Position numbers and translations under genes: made by a program
DNA from: Pseudoxanthomonas spadix
GTDB taxonomy: Bacteria > Pseudomonadota > Gammaproteobacteria > Xanthomonadales > Xanthomonadaceae
Direction of reading: 5' to 3'
NCBI RefSeq assembly: GCF_003703395.1
Contig: NZ_RDQN01000005.1
Span: 186,001 to 250,000, forward strand
Length of the DNA: 64,000 nt
Shown here: piece after piece, positions 26,609 to 34,674 of the stretch
How the letters are laid out: each line of letters starts with the position of its first letter
Position numbering within the stretch: the stretch's first letter is position 1
The notes under the pieces: generated by a model
What the model was told of the DNA's origin: nothing
What the model saw: the letters and a program-made list of their open reading frames with translations, nothing else
The model's database searches: none

Positions 26609-27343
26609 TCAGCAACGGTCATACAGCAGGTCCCACACGCCATGGCCGAGTTTCTGGCCGCGGGTTTCGAAGTGGGTCTGCGGGCGCCAGTCCGGGCGCG
26701 GCACCGTGCCGCGCGCGCCGGCCCGGTTGCGCAGGCCCGGCGTGGCGTCCAGCACGTCCCACATCTGCTCGGCGTAGTCCTGCCAGTCGGTGGCCGCGTG
26801 CAGGCGGCCGTCCGGCGCCAGGCGCGAGACCAGCAGCTGGGCAAACGCCGGCTGGATCAGGCGACGCTTGTTGTGGCGCTTCTTGTGCCAGGGGTCGGGG
26901 AAGTAGATGCGCACTTCGTCCAGCGCCCCTTCGGCCACTTCGTTGTGCAGCACTTCCACCGCATCGTGGTGGTAGAGGCGCACGTGGTCGGCGTCGTCCT
27001 GGTCCAGCGCGTTGAGCAGGCGGCCCACCCCGGGCGCATGGACCTCGATCCCGATGTAGTCGCGCGACCGGTCTTGGCGGGCGGCAAAGCGCAGCGCCTG
27101 CCCATTGCCGAAGCCGATTTCAAGCACCCGTCTGGCCTTGCGGCCAAAGACCGCGTCGAAATCGCGCTGCCGGCCCTGATAGTCCAGGCCGAAGCGCGGC
27201 CACTGGGTCTCGAACGCACGCTGCTGGGCTTCGGTGAAACGTCCCTGGCGCAGCACGAAGCTGCGGATCTGGCGACGGCCTTCGGTGGCGGTGAACGGCT
27301 TGGGCGGGGCCTTGGCGCCGGGGCTGGAAAACGGATCGGTCAT
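26609..27343 (-). CDS. trmB: tRNA (guanine-N7-)-methyltransferase
   Basis: TrmB makes m7G46 in tRNA. The 244 residues include the SAM-binding [34 protein letters not shown] and the substrate-binding [26 protein letters not shown], all diagnostic. ATG 27343 ([16 protein letters not shown]) is chosen; the frame is open upstream without support. It is probably the first gene of a trmB-SLC13-ACT transcript. Confidence 0.93.
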   Translation of the reverse strand: MTDPFSSPGAKAPPKPFTATEGRRQIRSFVLRQGRFTEAQQRAFETQWPRFGLDYQGRQRDFDAVFGRKARRVLEIGFGNGQALRFAARQDRSRDYIGIEVHAPGVGRLLNALDQDDADHVRLYHHDAVEVLHNEVAEGALDEVRIYFPDPWHKKRHNKRRLIQPAFAQLLVSRLAPDGRLHAATDWQDYAEQMWDVLDATPGLRNRAGARGTVPRPDWRPQTHFETRGQKLGHGVWDLLYDRC

Positions 27344-27732
27344 CGGCCGTTGATTCCAGCAGGGCCTGCCAGCAACGCGGCGGAGTGGGGGTGTTGTGGC
27401 ATGGCACGGATTATCGCCCAACTTGGCGGCACCGGCGCGTCGTCGGCGCGCGCCCTGGCGATCTCATGAAGGCAGCAGGCGGGCGAGGGATCGGGCCTGG
27501 TTGCACGCCGTGCGCCTGGTCTCAACGCCGGTCACTGCGGGGACCATCCGGCCGGCGTCCCGGCGGTGGCCCGTTCGCGGCCAGCGGAAGCGTTCGCGCA
27601 AGCCTGTGCCGCTTGCCGCGTGCCGCGTTGCAGGTGAGTTGTCCAGGGGCGCAATGAACCCACGGCGTCCCAATGCGCTGCCGCACGGACGGCGCCGTGC
27701 CTGACACCCTCCGCGACACGATGGAGCTGCAC
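27344..27732. other. 389-bp region upstream of the esterase remnant, no gene seen
   Basis: All frames here give low-complexity Arg/Pro/Ala-rich translations typical of non-coding GC-rich DNA. The leftward trmB promoter should lie at its left edge and the promoter of the original esterase gene at its right edge, but neither shows a convincing consensus. Confidence 0.4.
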
Positions 27733-27915
27733 ATGCACGCATCCCCTTGCCTGTCCAGCCTGGCTGCGGCGGTCGTCCTCGCCCTGGCGGGCGTTACCGC
27801 GCAGGTGCACGCCGAGCTGGTTTATTCGCAGACCGCGTTCTTCGGCGACAGCCTCACCGGCTCCGGCCATTTCCGCCCGGCCCTGGCGTTGCGTGCGGGG
27901 CAGGCCAGCGCATAG
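27733..27915 (+). pseudogene. N-terminal fragment of a GDSL autotransporter esterase
   Basis: ATG 27733 has GGAG 7 nt upstream and encodes a good signal peptide (MHASPCLSSLAAAVVLALAG, cut after VHA). Then ELVYSQTAFFGDSLTGSGHFRPAL matches the mature start and catalytic-serine GDSL block of EstA-type autotransporter esterases. The usual Asp after GDSLT is Gly. Homology stops after FRPAL, and the frame ends at 27915, 17 bp before tRNA-Gly. The rest of the roughly 600-residue gene is missing from the window, so this is a remnant left by rearrangement at the tRNA locus. Confidence 0.65.
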
Positions 27916-27932
27916 ACTGCCGCCTGTCCGAC

Positions 27933-28006
27933 GCGGGTGTAGCTCAATGGTAGAGCTGTAGCTTCCCAAGCTACTGACGAGGGTTCGATTCCCTTCACCC
28001 GCTCCA
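27933..28006 (+). tRNA. tRNA-Gly(CCC)
   Basis: A complete 74-nt cloverleaf with encoded CCA. The acceptor GCGGGTG (27933-27939) pairs with CACCCGC (27996-28002); the D arm is AGCTCAATGGTAGAGCT; the anticodon stem GTAGC/GCTAC holds loop TTCCCAA with anticodon CCC; the T arm is GAGGGTTCGATTCCCTTC. It borders the accessory island and looks like the integration site. Confidence 0.95.
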
Positions 28007-28020
28007 CCGCATCATTCTGC

Positions 28021-28149
28021 GGACTTGTGCAGAAGTCCAAGAGAGTCTGCAAGTCATTGCCACACAAGGACTTTTCCTCTCCTGAACGTTCTGCCGTGGT
28101 CCACTGCGATCCATCTACAGCCGGGACTTCTAAGTCCACAAACAAGTCC
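28021..28149. repeat. cluster of AAGTCC/GGACTT motifs next to tRNA-Gly (possible integrase arm sites)
   Basis: Within 129 bp just after the tRNA there are six exact copies of the hexamer in both orientations: GGACTT at 28021, 28068 and 28124, and AAGTCC at 28033, 28132 and 28144, plus AAGTCA at 28051. This density is far above chance. Its place between the tRNA 3' end and an integrase start suggests arm-type binding sites of the former tyrosine integrase (inference). Confidence 0.5.
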
Positions 28150-28245
28150 ATTTTTGCGGGCGCGGCTGATTTACGGATTGTGGATGGAGGGGCGAGGTCG
28201 ACGTGACCAGCATCTGGTTCCTGACTCATGTTCAGGAGCAAGAGC

Positions 28246-28518
28246 ATGGCACTGTCAGACCTGGCCGTTAGGCAGGCTGACCTGGATGGCCTGTCCCTGC
28301 CCGTGTCATCGCATGCCTGGCCCGCCGGCGCCCTGCAGGCATCGCCGCCGTGTTTCTGTGTAACCGATGCCTGGTCGGCTCGCGCGATCCGCCCGCCAAG
28401 CGTGCCGGCGTGCCCGTATTGGCCGGCCAGCCAATCGAAGTCGTCCGGATCGAGAAGGCGCGCATGGAGCAGTCCGATAGCGGCGCTGTGCAGGCGGTAC
28501 TCACGCTCCTTTCGGTAG
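28246..28518 (+). pseudogene. decayed tyrosine integrase N-terminus
   Basis: ATG 28246, with AGGAG upstream, encodes MALSDLAVRQA, the typical first residues of tRNA-targeting P4/ICE-type integrases. It then jumps to DLDGLSLPVS, the next conserved block (normally GDIDGLSLAVS), with about 8-10 residues lost between. After that the reading is unrelated low-complexity sequence to a stop at 28518. No arm-binding or catalytic domain follows. This marks integrative-element insertion at tRNA-Gly, with the integrase now destroyed. Confidence 0.65.
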
Positions 28519-28744
28519 CGGAAGCGGCAGGGCCTTCGCAGCGGGCCGTGCCCGACGCCAGAGGCCACCCGTCGGCTGCTCGGAGTGCGGATCGACTGCC
28601 ATTTCGTGCAGCAGGGCCGCGGAGGCAGTCAACGGTGCAATGCTGCCCGGATCGCGGGGCTGGCCGACATCCGTCGGCAGCCTGGTGTAAATGGCTAAAC
28701 TTGGTAATTGAAAGCCACGAAAGGCCAGATCGGATGGTTTCCGG
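28519..28744. other. 226-bp stretch between integrase remnant and HTH gene
   Basis: No gene is recognised. The right end should hold the promoter of the defence operon. AT-richer sequence (TAAATGGCTAAACTTGGTAA) at about 28688-28707 is the only promoter-like stretch, and I cannot assign -35 and -10 boxes with confidence. Confidence 0.35.
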
Positions 28745-28945
28745 ATGACTGAAGTCGAGAGCGAGATCCTCACGCTGGAGGAGGTCGCGGCCTACCTCAA
28801 AGCCGGGAAACGGACGGTCTATCGCCTTGCCCAGAAAGGCGAGATCCCGGCGTTCAAGCTTGGAGGTACCTGGCGCTTTCGCCGCTCGGAGCTGGATCGC
28901 TGGATCGCCGAAAGCATCAACAAGACGAAGCCGGAGGCCGAGTGA
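28745..28945 (+). CDS. excisionase/MerR-like helix-turn-helix protein
   Basis: A 66-residue DNA-binding protein of the HTH_17 (excisionase-type) family: ILTLEEVAAYLKAGKRTVYRLAQKGEIPAFKLGGTWRFRRSELDRWI spans the whole fold, with a short acidic/basic tail. It could be a relic excisionase or the regulator of the operon that starts 60 bp downstream on the same strand. The position favours control of the restriction-like operon (inference). Confidence 0.85.
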   Translation: MTEVESEILTLEEVAAYLKAGKRTVYRLAQKGEIPAFKLGGTWRFRRSELDRWIAESINKTKPEAE

Positions 28946-29005
28946 GCGCGAACCGAGCCAGCTGCCGAATCACGCTCCGCTAAGAGCTTAAGGGGAGGAT
29001 TGCCG

Positions 29006-31945
29006 TTGACCCAGCCGCTTCTGACGCCGCACCAGAGCCTGTATTACGCCTGGCTGCTGACCCGACGCGCGGCGGGCGACACGGTGGAGTCGCTGGCTTC
29101 TACCCTGGTCGATGCGCAGGTGGACCTGAACCCGCATCAGGTCGAGGCGGCGCTGTTCGCCTGCCGCAATCCCCTTTCGCGCGGCGTGATCCTGGCCGAC
29201 GAGGTCGGTCTGGGCAAGACCATCGAGGCCGGTTTGGTCATCGCGCAACGCTGGGCCGAACGGCGACGCAAGATCCTCATCATCGTGCCGGCGAACCTGC
29301 GCAAGCAGTGGCACCAGGAGTTGCAGGACAAGTTCGGCCTGCAAGGGCTGATCCTCGAAGCCAAAAGCTACAACGCGATCCGCAAGCAAGAGCGGCGCAG
29401 CCCGTTCCTGCTGGAGTCCGGCCCAATCATCTGTTCCTACCAGTTCGCGAAGGCCAAGGCCGACGACGTCAAGGGCATCGACTGGGACTTGGTCGTGCTC
29501 GACGAGGCGCATCGCCTGCGCAACGTCTACAAAACCAGCAACGTCATCGCCAAGACCCTCAAGGAGGCGCTGTCGCGCGTTCACTCCAAGGTGCTCCTGA
29601 CCGCGACGCCGTTGCAGAACTCATTGCTGGAACTCTATGGACTGGTCAGCTTCATCGATGACCGCGTGTTCGGCGACCTCGACAGCTTCCGCTCGCAGTT
29701 CACTGGCAGGGAGCAATCCGTCAGCAGTCTGCGTGACAGGCTGTCGCCCATCTGCAAGCGCACCCTGCGCAAACAGGTGCAGCCCTACGTTTCGTACACG
29801 GCGCGCAGGGCCATCGTCGAGGAGTTCACGCCATCGAGCGAAGAGCAGGAACTTTCCAGGCTCGTCGCCGATTACCTGCGCCGCCCCAACCTCAAGGCCC
29901 TGCCCGACGGGCAGCGGCAACTGATTTCACTGGTGCTGTGGAAGCTGCTGGCCTCCAGCACGCACGCAATCGCCGGCGCCTTGGAGACCATGGCCAAGCG
30001 TCTCCAGGGCGTGCTGGATGAGGCTGCCGTGGTTCCCGATCTGGCCGAAGAACTGGACGAGGACTACGAGTCGCTCGACGCCGATCTTGATGAAAGCGGC
30101 GCCGACGAACGGGAAGGCCAGGAGCCGGGCGCCAAGGCAGCGAGCCGCGCCGAGCGTGACGCCATCGCGCAGGAGATCGAGGAGCTGCGCCACTTCAAAA
30201 CGCTGGCAACCAACATCCGGGACAACGCCAAGGGCAAGGCGCTGCTCACCGCGCTGGATCGCGCGTTTGCAGAGCTGGATCGACTGGGCGCGCCCCGAAA
30301 GGCCATCATCTTCACTGAATCCAGGCGCACGCAGGAATACCTCCTCGGCTTGCTGGCCGACACGCCCTACGGCGACGGCATCGTGCTGTTCAACGGCACC
30401 AACAGCGACGCACGCGCGCAGGCCACCTACAAGGACTGGCTGAAACGCCACGCGGGCACCGACCGCATCACCGGCTCCAAGACCGCCGACACCCGCGCGG
30501 CGCTGGTCGAGCACTTCAAGGAACGCGGCAAGCTCATGATTGCCACCGAGGCCGGCGCCGAGGGCATCAACCTCCAGTTCTGCTCGCTGGTCATCAACTA
30601 CGACCTGCCGTGGAATCCGCAGCGCATCGAACAGCGCATCGGGCGCTGCCACCGCTACGGCCAGAAGTTCGACGTGGTGGTGGTCAACTTCGTCGACCGC
30701 AGCAATGAAGCGGACAAGCGCGTTTACGAACTGCTCGATCAGAAATTCCAACTTTTCGAGGGCGTGTTCGGGGCCAGCGACGAGGTGCTGGGCGCCATCG
30801 GTTCGGGTGTGGACTTCGAGCGGCGCATCGCCGACATCTACCAGAACTGCCGCGAGCCGGCGCAAATTCGCGCCAGCTTCGAGCAATTGCAGCTCGATCT
30901 GTCTGGCGAGATCAGCGAAGCGATGGTCAAGACGCGCCAACTCCTGCTGGAGAACTTCGACGAACAGGTGCAAGAAAAGCTGCGCGTGCGCGCCGAAGAC
31001 AGCCGCGCGGCACGCAGCAAGTACGAGCGCATGTTGATGGATTTGACCCGTGCGGAGCTGGCCGACTGCGCAAGCTTTGACGCGCATGGATTCGTGCTCC
31101 ATCACCTGCCCGGCGATTTGCTCCCCTCTCCCGCTTGCGGGAGAGGGGTCGGGGGAGAGGGCGAAGCCTTGACCAGGGTTTCGCTCGGCCGCTACGAACT
31201 ACCCCGGCGCAGCGGCGAGGCGCACCTGTACCGGCTCGGCCACCCGCTGGCGGAATGGGTCGTGCATCGGGCCAAAGCCCATGACCTGCCGAACGCCCGG
31301 CTGCTATTCGACTACGACGCCCACGGCACCCAGATCAGCACACTCAAAGCCTATCGCGGCCAGACCGGCTGGCTCACCCTGGCACTGCTGGAAGTCACCG
31401 CCCTGGGAAATCAGGAGCAGCACCTGTTGGTTGCAGCCAGCACCCGGAATGGTGTCGCGTTGGCGGAAGACGATCCCGAAAAGCTCCTGCGCCTGCCGGC
31501 GGCCATGGCCCCCTCGCCCCTTGGGGGAGAGGGCCGGGGTGAGGGGAAATCGACGCTGGAGCGAGACCTCGAAGCCCGCAAGGCCGCCCTGCTGCGCGAC
31601 ATCCACCAGCGCAGCCTCGGCTACTTCGAGCAGGAGGTGCAAAAGCTGGACGCTTGGGCGGACGACCTGAAGCTGGGCCTGGAGCAGGAGATCAAGGAAA
31701 GCGACCGCGAGATCAAGGAAGTGCGGCGCAGCGCCGCCATTTCGCCGACACTGGAAGAGAAGCTGTCATGGCAGAAGAAGCAGCGCGAGCTGGAAGGCAA
31801 GCGCAGCAGGCTGCGCCGCGAGCTGTTTGCCCGGCAGGATGAAGTCGAAGCGCAGCGCAACGATCTGATCACCCAGCTTGAGGCGCAGCTCCAGCAGCAG
31901 GTGGAAGAGCGCACGCTGTTCACGGTCGAATGGGAGCTGAAATGA
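29006..31945 (+). CDS. RapA-like SNF2/helicase-family ATPase
   Basis: A 979-residue superfamily 2 translocase. Motif I ILADEVGLGKTIEAGLVIAQ is at about 62-81, Ia IIVPANLRKQW, II LDEAHRLRN at about 165, III LLTATPLQNSL, and the C-terminal RecA lobe has KAIIFTESRRTQEYL, IATEAGAEGINLQFCSLVINYDLPWNP and QRIEQRIGRCHRYGQ. The last 300 residues are coiled-coil rich. TTG 29006 is preferred because GGGGAGG lies 7 nt upstream; TTG 29000 would be too close. Two palindromic repeats are inserted in frame (31123-31160 and 31509-31546), encoding LPSPACGRGVGGEGE and PSPLGGEGRGEGK. The stop overlaps the KTSC gene start. It is probably a DNA-translocating defence helicase. Confidence 0.85.
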   Translation: MTQPLLTPHQSLYYAWLLTRRAAGDTVESLASTLVDAQVDLNPHQVEAALFACRNPLSRGVILADEVGLGKTIEAGLVIAQRWAERRRKILIIVPANLRKQWHQELQDKFGLQGLILEAKSYNAIRKQERRSPFLLESGPIICSYQFAKAKADDVKGIDWDLVVLDEAHRLRNVYKTSNVIAKTLKEALSRVHSKVLLTATPLQNSLLELYGLVSFIDDRVFGDLDSFRSQFTGREQSVSSLRDRLSPICKRTLRKQVQPYVSYTARRAIVEEFTPSSEEQELSRLVADYLRRPNLKALPDGQRQLISLVLWKLLASSTHAIAGALETMAKRLQGVLDEAAVVPDLAEELDEDYESLDADLDESGADEREGQEPGAKAASRAERDAIAQEIEELRHFKTLATNIRDNAKGKALLTALDRAFAELDRLGAPRKAIIFTESRRTQEYLLGLLADTPYGDGIVLFNGTNSDARAQATYKDWLKRHAGTDRITGSKTADTRAALVEHFKERGKLMIATEAGAEGINLQFCSLVINYDLPWNPQRIEQRIGRCHRYGQKFDVVVVNFVDRSNEADKRVYELLDQKFQLFEGVFGASDEVLGAIGSGVDFERRIADIYQNCREPAQIRASFEQLQLDLSGEISEAMVKTRQLLLENFDEQVQEKLRVRAEDSRAARSKYERMLMDLTRAELADCASFDAHGFVLHHLPGDLLPSPACGRGVGGEGEALTRVSLGRYELPRRSGEAHLYRLGHPLAEWVVHRAKAHDLPNARLLFDYDAHGTQISTLKAYRGQTGWLTLALLEVTALGNQEQHLLVAASTRNGVALAEDDPEKLLRLPAAMAPSPLGGEGRGEGKSTLERDLEARKAALLRDIHQRSLGYFEQEVQKLDAWADDLKLGLEQEIKESDREIKEVRRSAAISPTLEEKLSWQKKQRELEGKRSRLRRELFARQDEVEAQRNDLITQLEAQLQQQVEERTLFTVEWELK
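31123..31160. repeat. palindromic mini-repeat inserted in frame in the SNF2 gene (copy 1)
   Basis: A perfect 12-bp stem CCCCTCTCCCGC / GCGGGAGAGGGG (31123-31148) with a 2-nt loop is followed by TCGGGGGAGAGG. It is translated as part of the helicase (PSPACGRGVGGEG) without breaking the frame. It shares sequence with the copies at 31509 and 36287. Confidence 0.8.
31509..31546. repeat. palindromic mini-repeat inserted in frame in the SNF2 gene (copy 2)
   Basis: CCCCCTCGCCCCTTGGGGGAG followed by AGGGCCGGGGTGAGGGG is a less perfect palindrome of the same family and orientation as copy 1. It encodes PSPLGGEGRGEG in the C-terminal part of the helicase. Confidence 0.7.
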
Positions 31946-32172
31946 CGCGGTATCGCAATCTCAGTGGGAATTCCAACGTCGTTACTTATGAAGTAACCGA
32001 GGATTCAATCCATGTGGTTTTCAAAAGTGGAAGGCATCGCAACTACCTTTATAACTCCGTTCGCCCCGGCCAAGTCGTTGTGGAGAGAATGAAAGCCCTG
32101 GCAGCGCAGGGCCGCGGTTTGAATTCCTACATTGTTTCAGTTGTAAAAGATCGATACGCACGCAAGTGGTGA
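31942..32172 (+). CDS. KTSC domain protein
   Basis: A 76-residue protein matching the small KTSC fold: SNVVTYEVTEDSIHVVFKSGRHRNYLYNSVRPGQVVVERMKALAAQGRGLNSYIVSVVKDRYARKW. The domain is often fused to or encoded beside DNA-processing enzymes; its biochemical role is unknown to me. ATG 31942 overlaps the helicase stop (ATGA) and has GGGAG upstream, so translation is coupled. The sequence is AT-richer than the helicase gene and marks the left edge of a lower-GC cassette. Confidence 0.75.
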   Translation: MTRYRNLSGNSNVVTYEVTEDSIHVVFKSGRHRNYLYNSVRPGQVVVERMKALAAQGRGLNSYIVSVVKDRYARKW

Positions 32173-32179
32173 GGTTCCG

Positions 32180-32356
32180 ATGACGTCGCTTTCCGAAGAA
32201 TTGGTTGAAGTAGTTGCTCCTTTGTTGATAGAGGACGGATTGTTTCTTACCAGAGATGTCGAGACGTACAAAGCGAAGCTTGCGACCGGCGCGATGAAGG
32301 CGGAAGACTGGCTCATGGCGGTGGAAAATGCATTGGCGAAGGAGGAAGCGCAATGA
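32180..32356 (+). CDS. 58-residue acidic helical protein, unknown
   Basis: ATG 32180 to TGA 32356 encodes 58 residues beginning MTSLSEELVEVVAPLLIEDG and ending LAKEEAQ. It is acidic and mostly helical, with no recognised family. It lies 7 bp after the KTSC stop, and its stop overlaps the ATG of the Rad50-like gene (ATGA), so it is almost certainly translated. The overlap on the right side and the spacing on the left argue that it is a real operon member, perhaps a partner subunit of the ATPase. Confidence 0.65.
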   Translation: MTSLSEELVEVVAPLLIEDGLFLTRDVETYKAKLATGAMKAEDWLMAVENALAKEEAQ

Positions 32357-34671
32357 CTGTTCCATCGCTCATTAGTTTGTCTATCGAGAATCTCCGAGGA
32401 TCAGTCACGCCCTTCACCTTGTCGTTCGAGAAGGGCAAAAAGCTCGTCATCATCTATGGCGAGAATGGCACGGGGAAGTCCACCGTGGCGGATGCTTTCG
32501 ACCTGCTTGGAAACGGTGAAGTAGGCTCTCTGGATACTCGCGGCTTAGGCGCCACGCGCAGGTACTGGCCGTCGATCGGAAAGAAGGCGATCGATGTCGA
32601 AGTAACTTTGGAAACGGGTTCCGGAAGCTGCAGCGTTTCCCTAGGCAAGAGCGACGTGGTGGTGAGCAATGAGGCACTGCGACCTCAGGTCGCCGTATTG
32701 CGGCGAACCCAGATTCTCCGGCTTATTGAGGCCAAGCCAGCTGATCGCTACAAGGAGATTGGCCGCTTCATCGATGTCGGTGGAGTAGAGGCGTCCGAAG
32801 GCACACTACGCAAGCTAATCCTCGACAAGCAGAACGAGTACAACACCGCGAGCACCCGCGTGTCGGAGAATAGGGCAGCGATCGATGGGTTCTGGAGGGA
32901 AGCGTCGAGTCCGGGCGCCAGCGCCATTGCTTGGGCTGAGCAGGAAGTGCAGAGGGACCAGACGCAGATCGATCTGCGCAAGGCCGTCGTCGATCGGTTG
33001 ATGGCGCTGTGGGATAAAGTCGTTTCACACCCACAGAAGGTGATTGACCTGGATAGCCAGCTCAAGAATGCCGAAGTTGCGCGTAACGCGGCACAGCAGG
33101 AACTCGCAGCGCTCGAAGGCACAATGGCCAGCGACTATCTGGAAGTGCTGGACATCTTGAAGGCGGCACAGGTGCACTTCAGGAACCACCCAGATCCGTC
33201 TGTCTGCCCTCTGTGTGAGAGCAGCGAAAACACCGAAAACTTGGTAGCTGAGGTTACCAGGCGTATCGAATCCCAAGACCAGCACAATAAGCTGGAGTCA
33301 GCAAAGCAAGCCGTCTTGGCAAAAACGAGGGCTGTAGAGCTTGCCCAACAGCGACTCGAAGACGCGAAGATGGCAGCAGCCGCTGACGTTGCTGCTTTCG
33401 AGGCGTACTGCTCCGACGGGGAAGTGCCGACGGACATCCCGGTGCCGGCGCTTCCGATGGTCGCGGATATTGCACAATGGGACAGCTGGATCGTTGCACA
33501 CCAGGACAAGCGAGGCCAGTGGGCGCTCACCGCTGAAGCCTGTGTCGCCGACAAGAAGTTTGTCGGCGCCTTACGTACCTCTCTTAGAATCCTAGAGGAA
33601 AACGAGCAGCGCGCCCAAGAGCTAGAGCTACTCGTTCCTCGCCTGAAGCAGGTACTCGAACTAATCGAACGCGAGCGCAAGAGTTTCACTGACGCTATCC
33701 TCAGCGCTATCTCCATCCGGGTAGGCGAGCTCTACGAGGCCATTCATCCAGGGGAAGGGCTGAATAAGATCGTCTTGGCGCTGGAGGAGGGAAAGCGAGC
33801 GTCACTGGAGATCGCAGCAGACTTCGGTGGCAACCCGGACTCTCCGCCGCAGGCGTACTTCAGTGACTCGCACCTCGACACGCTGGGTCTGTGCGTCTTC
33901 CTAGCACTTGCCGAGCGCGATACGCCAGAATACAAGCTGCTGGTGCTGGACGACGTGCTTGGCAGCGTGGATGAGCCGCATGTCGAACGCATTATCGAAA
34001 TGATCTACGACACAGTCGCCAAATTCCGCCACTGCATCGTGACGACGCACTACGGACCTTGGCGGCAAAAGTACCGCTGGGGGTGGCTGAAAAACGGGCA
34101 GTGCCAGTTCGTTGAGTTGTCACGCTGGTCCCTCCAACAAGGCATGTCCCACAGTCGAAACATCCCCGAAGTAGAGCGACTGCGCGCCATGCTGGGCGAA
34201 GCTGCGCCTGACCATCAGGCCATTTGCGCGAAGGCAGGCGTCATTCTGGAAGCTGTTCTGGAATTCCTAACCCTGCTCTACGAATGCAAAGTTCCCAGGA
34301 AGGCTTCCGGAACCTACGCACTGGGTGACCTCTTACCCGCCATCGACGACAAGCTGCGCAAGAGCCTGCGGGTTGAGCATCGGCATGAGGATGCTTCAGG
34401 CGCAGTCACCTATCACCCGCGCGCGCTGGAGTCTCATCTGGTTGAGCTTGCGCGGATCGCCCAGGTCCGGAACGTTACGGGTTGCCACTTCAACGCCTTG
34501 TCCTTTGACCTGCTAGATAGCGATGCCATGGCTTTCGGCGCGGAGGTGCTGGCTCTGGCGGATGCGCTAATTGATCACGAAACCGGCTGGCCCAGGAACG
34601 GCAAGTCCGGTAGCTATTGGGCCACGGCTGGCGAAACGCGCCGGTTGCACCCGCTGAAGAAGCCGAGTTGA
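32353..34671 (+). CDS. Rad50/SbcC-like SMC-type ATPase
   Basis: A 772-residue ABC/SMC-type ATPase. Walker A IIYGENGTGKSTVADAFDLL is at 34-53, a central coiled coil carries a zinc-hook-like CPLCESSENTENL at about 285-297, and the ABC-signature region is FSDSHLDTLGLCVFLAL. Walker B is KLLVLDDVLGSVDEPH at about 526-541, and VTTHYGPW follows as the switch histidine. About 170 residues beyond the ATPase (SRNIPEVERLRAMLGE, AGVILEAVLEFLTLLYE) form a helical C-terminal domain I cannot name. Codon use is visibly AT-richer than in the helicase or Res genes. It overlaps the 58-aa gene and precedes mod by 3 bp. It may sense or bridge DNA ends for the restriction module. Confidence 0.8.
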   Translation: MTVPSLISLSIENLRGSVTPFTLSFEKGKKLVIIYGENGTGKSTVADAFDLLGNGEVGSLDTRGLGATRRYWPSIGKKAIDVEVTLETGSGSCSVSLGKSDVVVSNEALRPQVAVLRRTQILRLIEAKPADRYKEIGRFIDVGGVEASEGTLRKLILDKQNEYNTASTRVSENRAAIDGFWREASSPGASAIAWAEQEVQRDQTQIDLRKAVVDRLMALWDKVVSHPQKVIDLDSQLKNAEVARNAAQQELAALEGTMASDYLEVLDILKAAQVHFRNHPDPSVCPLCESSENTENLVAEVTRRIESQDQHNKLESAKQAVLAKTRAVELAQQRLEDAKMAAAADVAAFEAYCSDGEVPTDIPVPALPMVADIAQWDSWIVAHQDKRGQWALTAEACVADKKFVGALRTSLRILEENEQRAQELELLVPRLKQVLELIERERKSFTDAILSAISIRVGELYEAIHPGEGLNKIVLALEEGKRASLEIAADFGGNPDSPPQAYFSDSHLDTLGLCVFLALAERDTPEYKLLVLDDVLGSVDEPHVERIIEMIYDTVAKFRHCIVTTHYGPWRQKYRWGWLKNGQCQFVELSRWSLQQGMSHSRNIPEVERLRAMLGEAAPDHQAICAKAGVILEAVLEFLTLLYECKVPRKASGTYALGDLLPAIDDKLRKSLRVEHRHEDASGAVTYHPRALESHLVELARIAQVRNVTGCHFNALSFDLLDSDAMAFGAEVLALADALIDHETGWPRNGKSGSYWATAGETRRLHPLKKPS

Positions 34672-34674
34672 AAG

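Noticed and set aside
28350-28748. 132-residue open frame after the integrase remnant
   Set aside because: It has no recognisable domain, no start signal, and overlaps the degenerate integrase region; composition is that of random GC-rich sequence.
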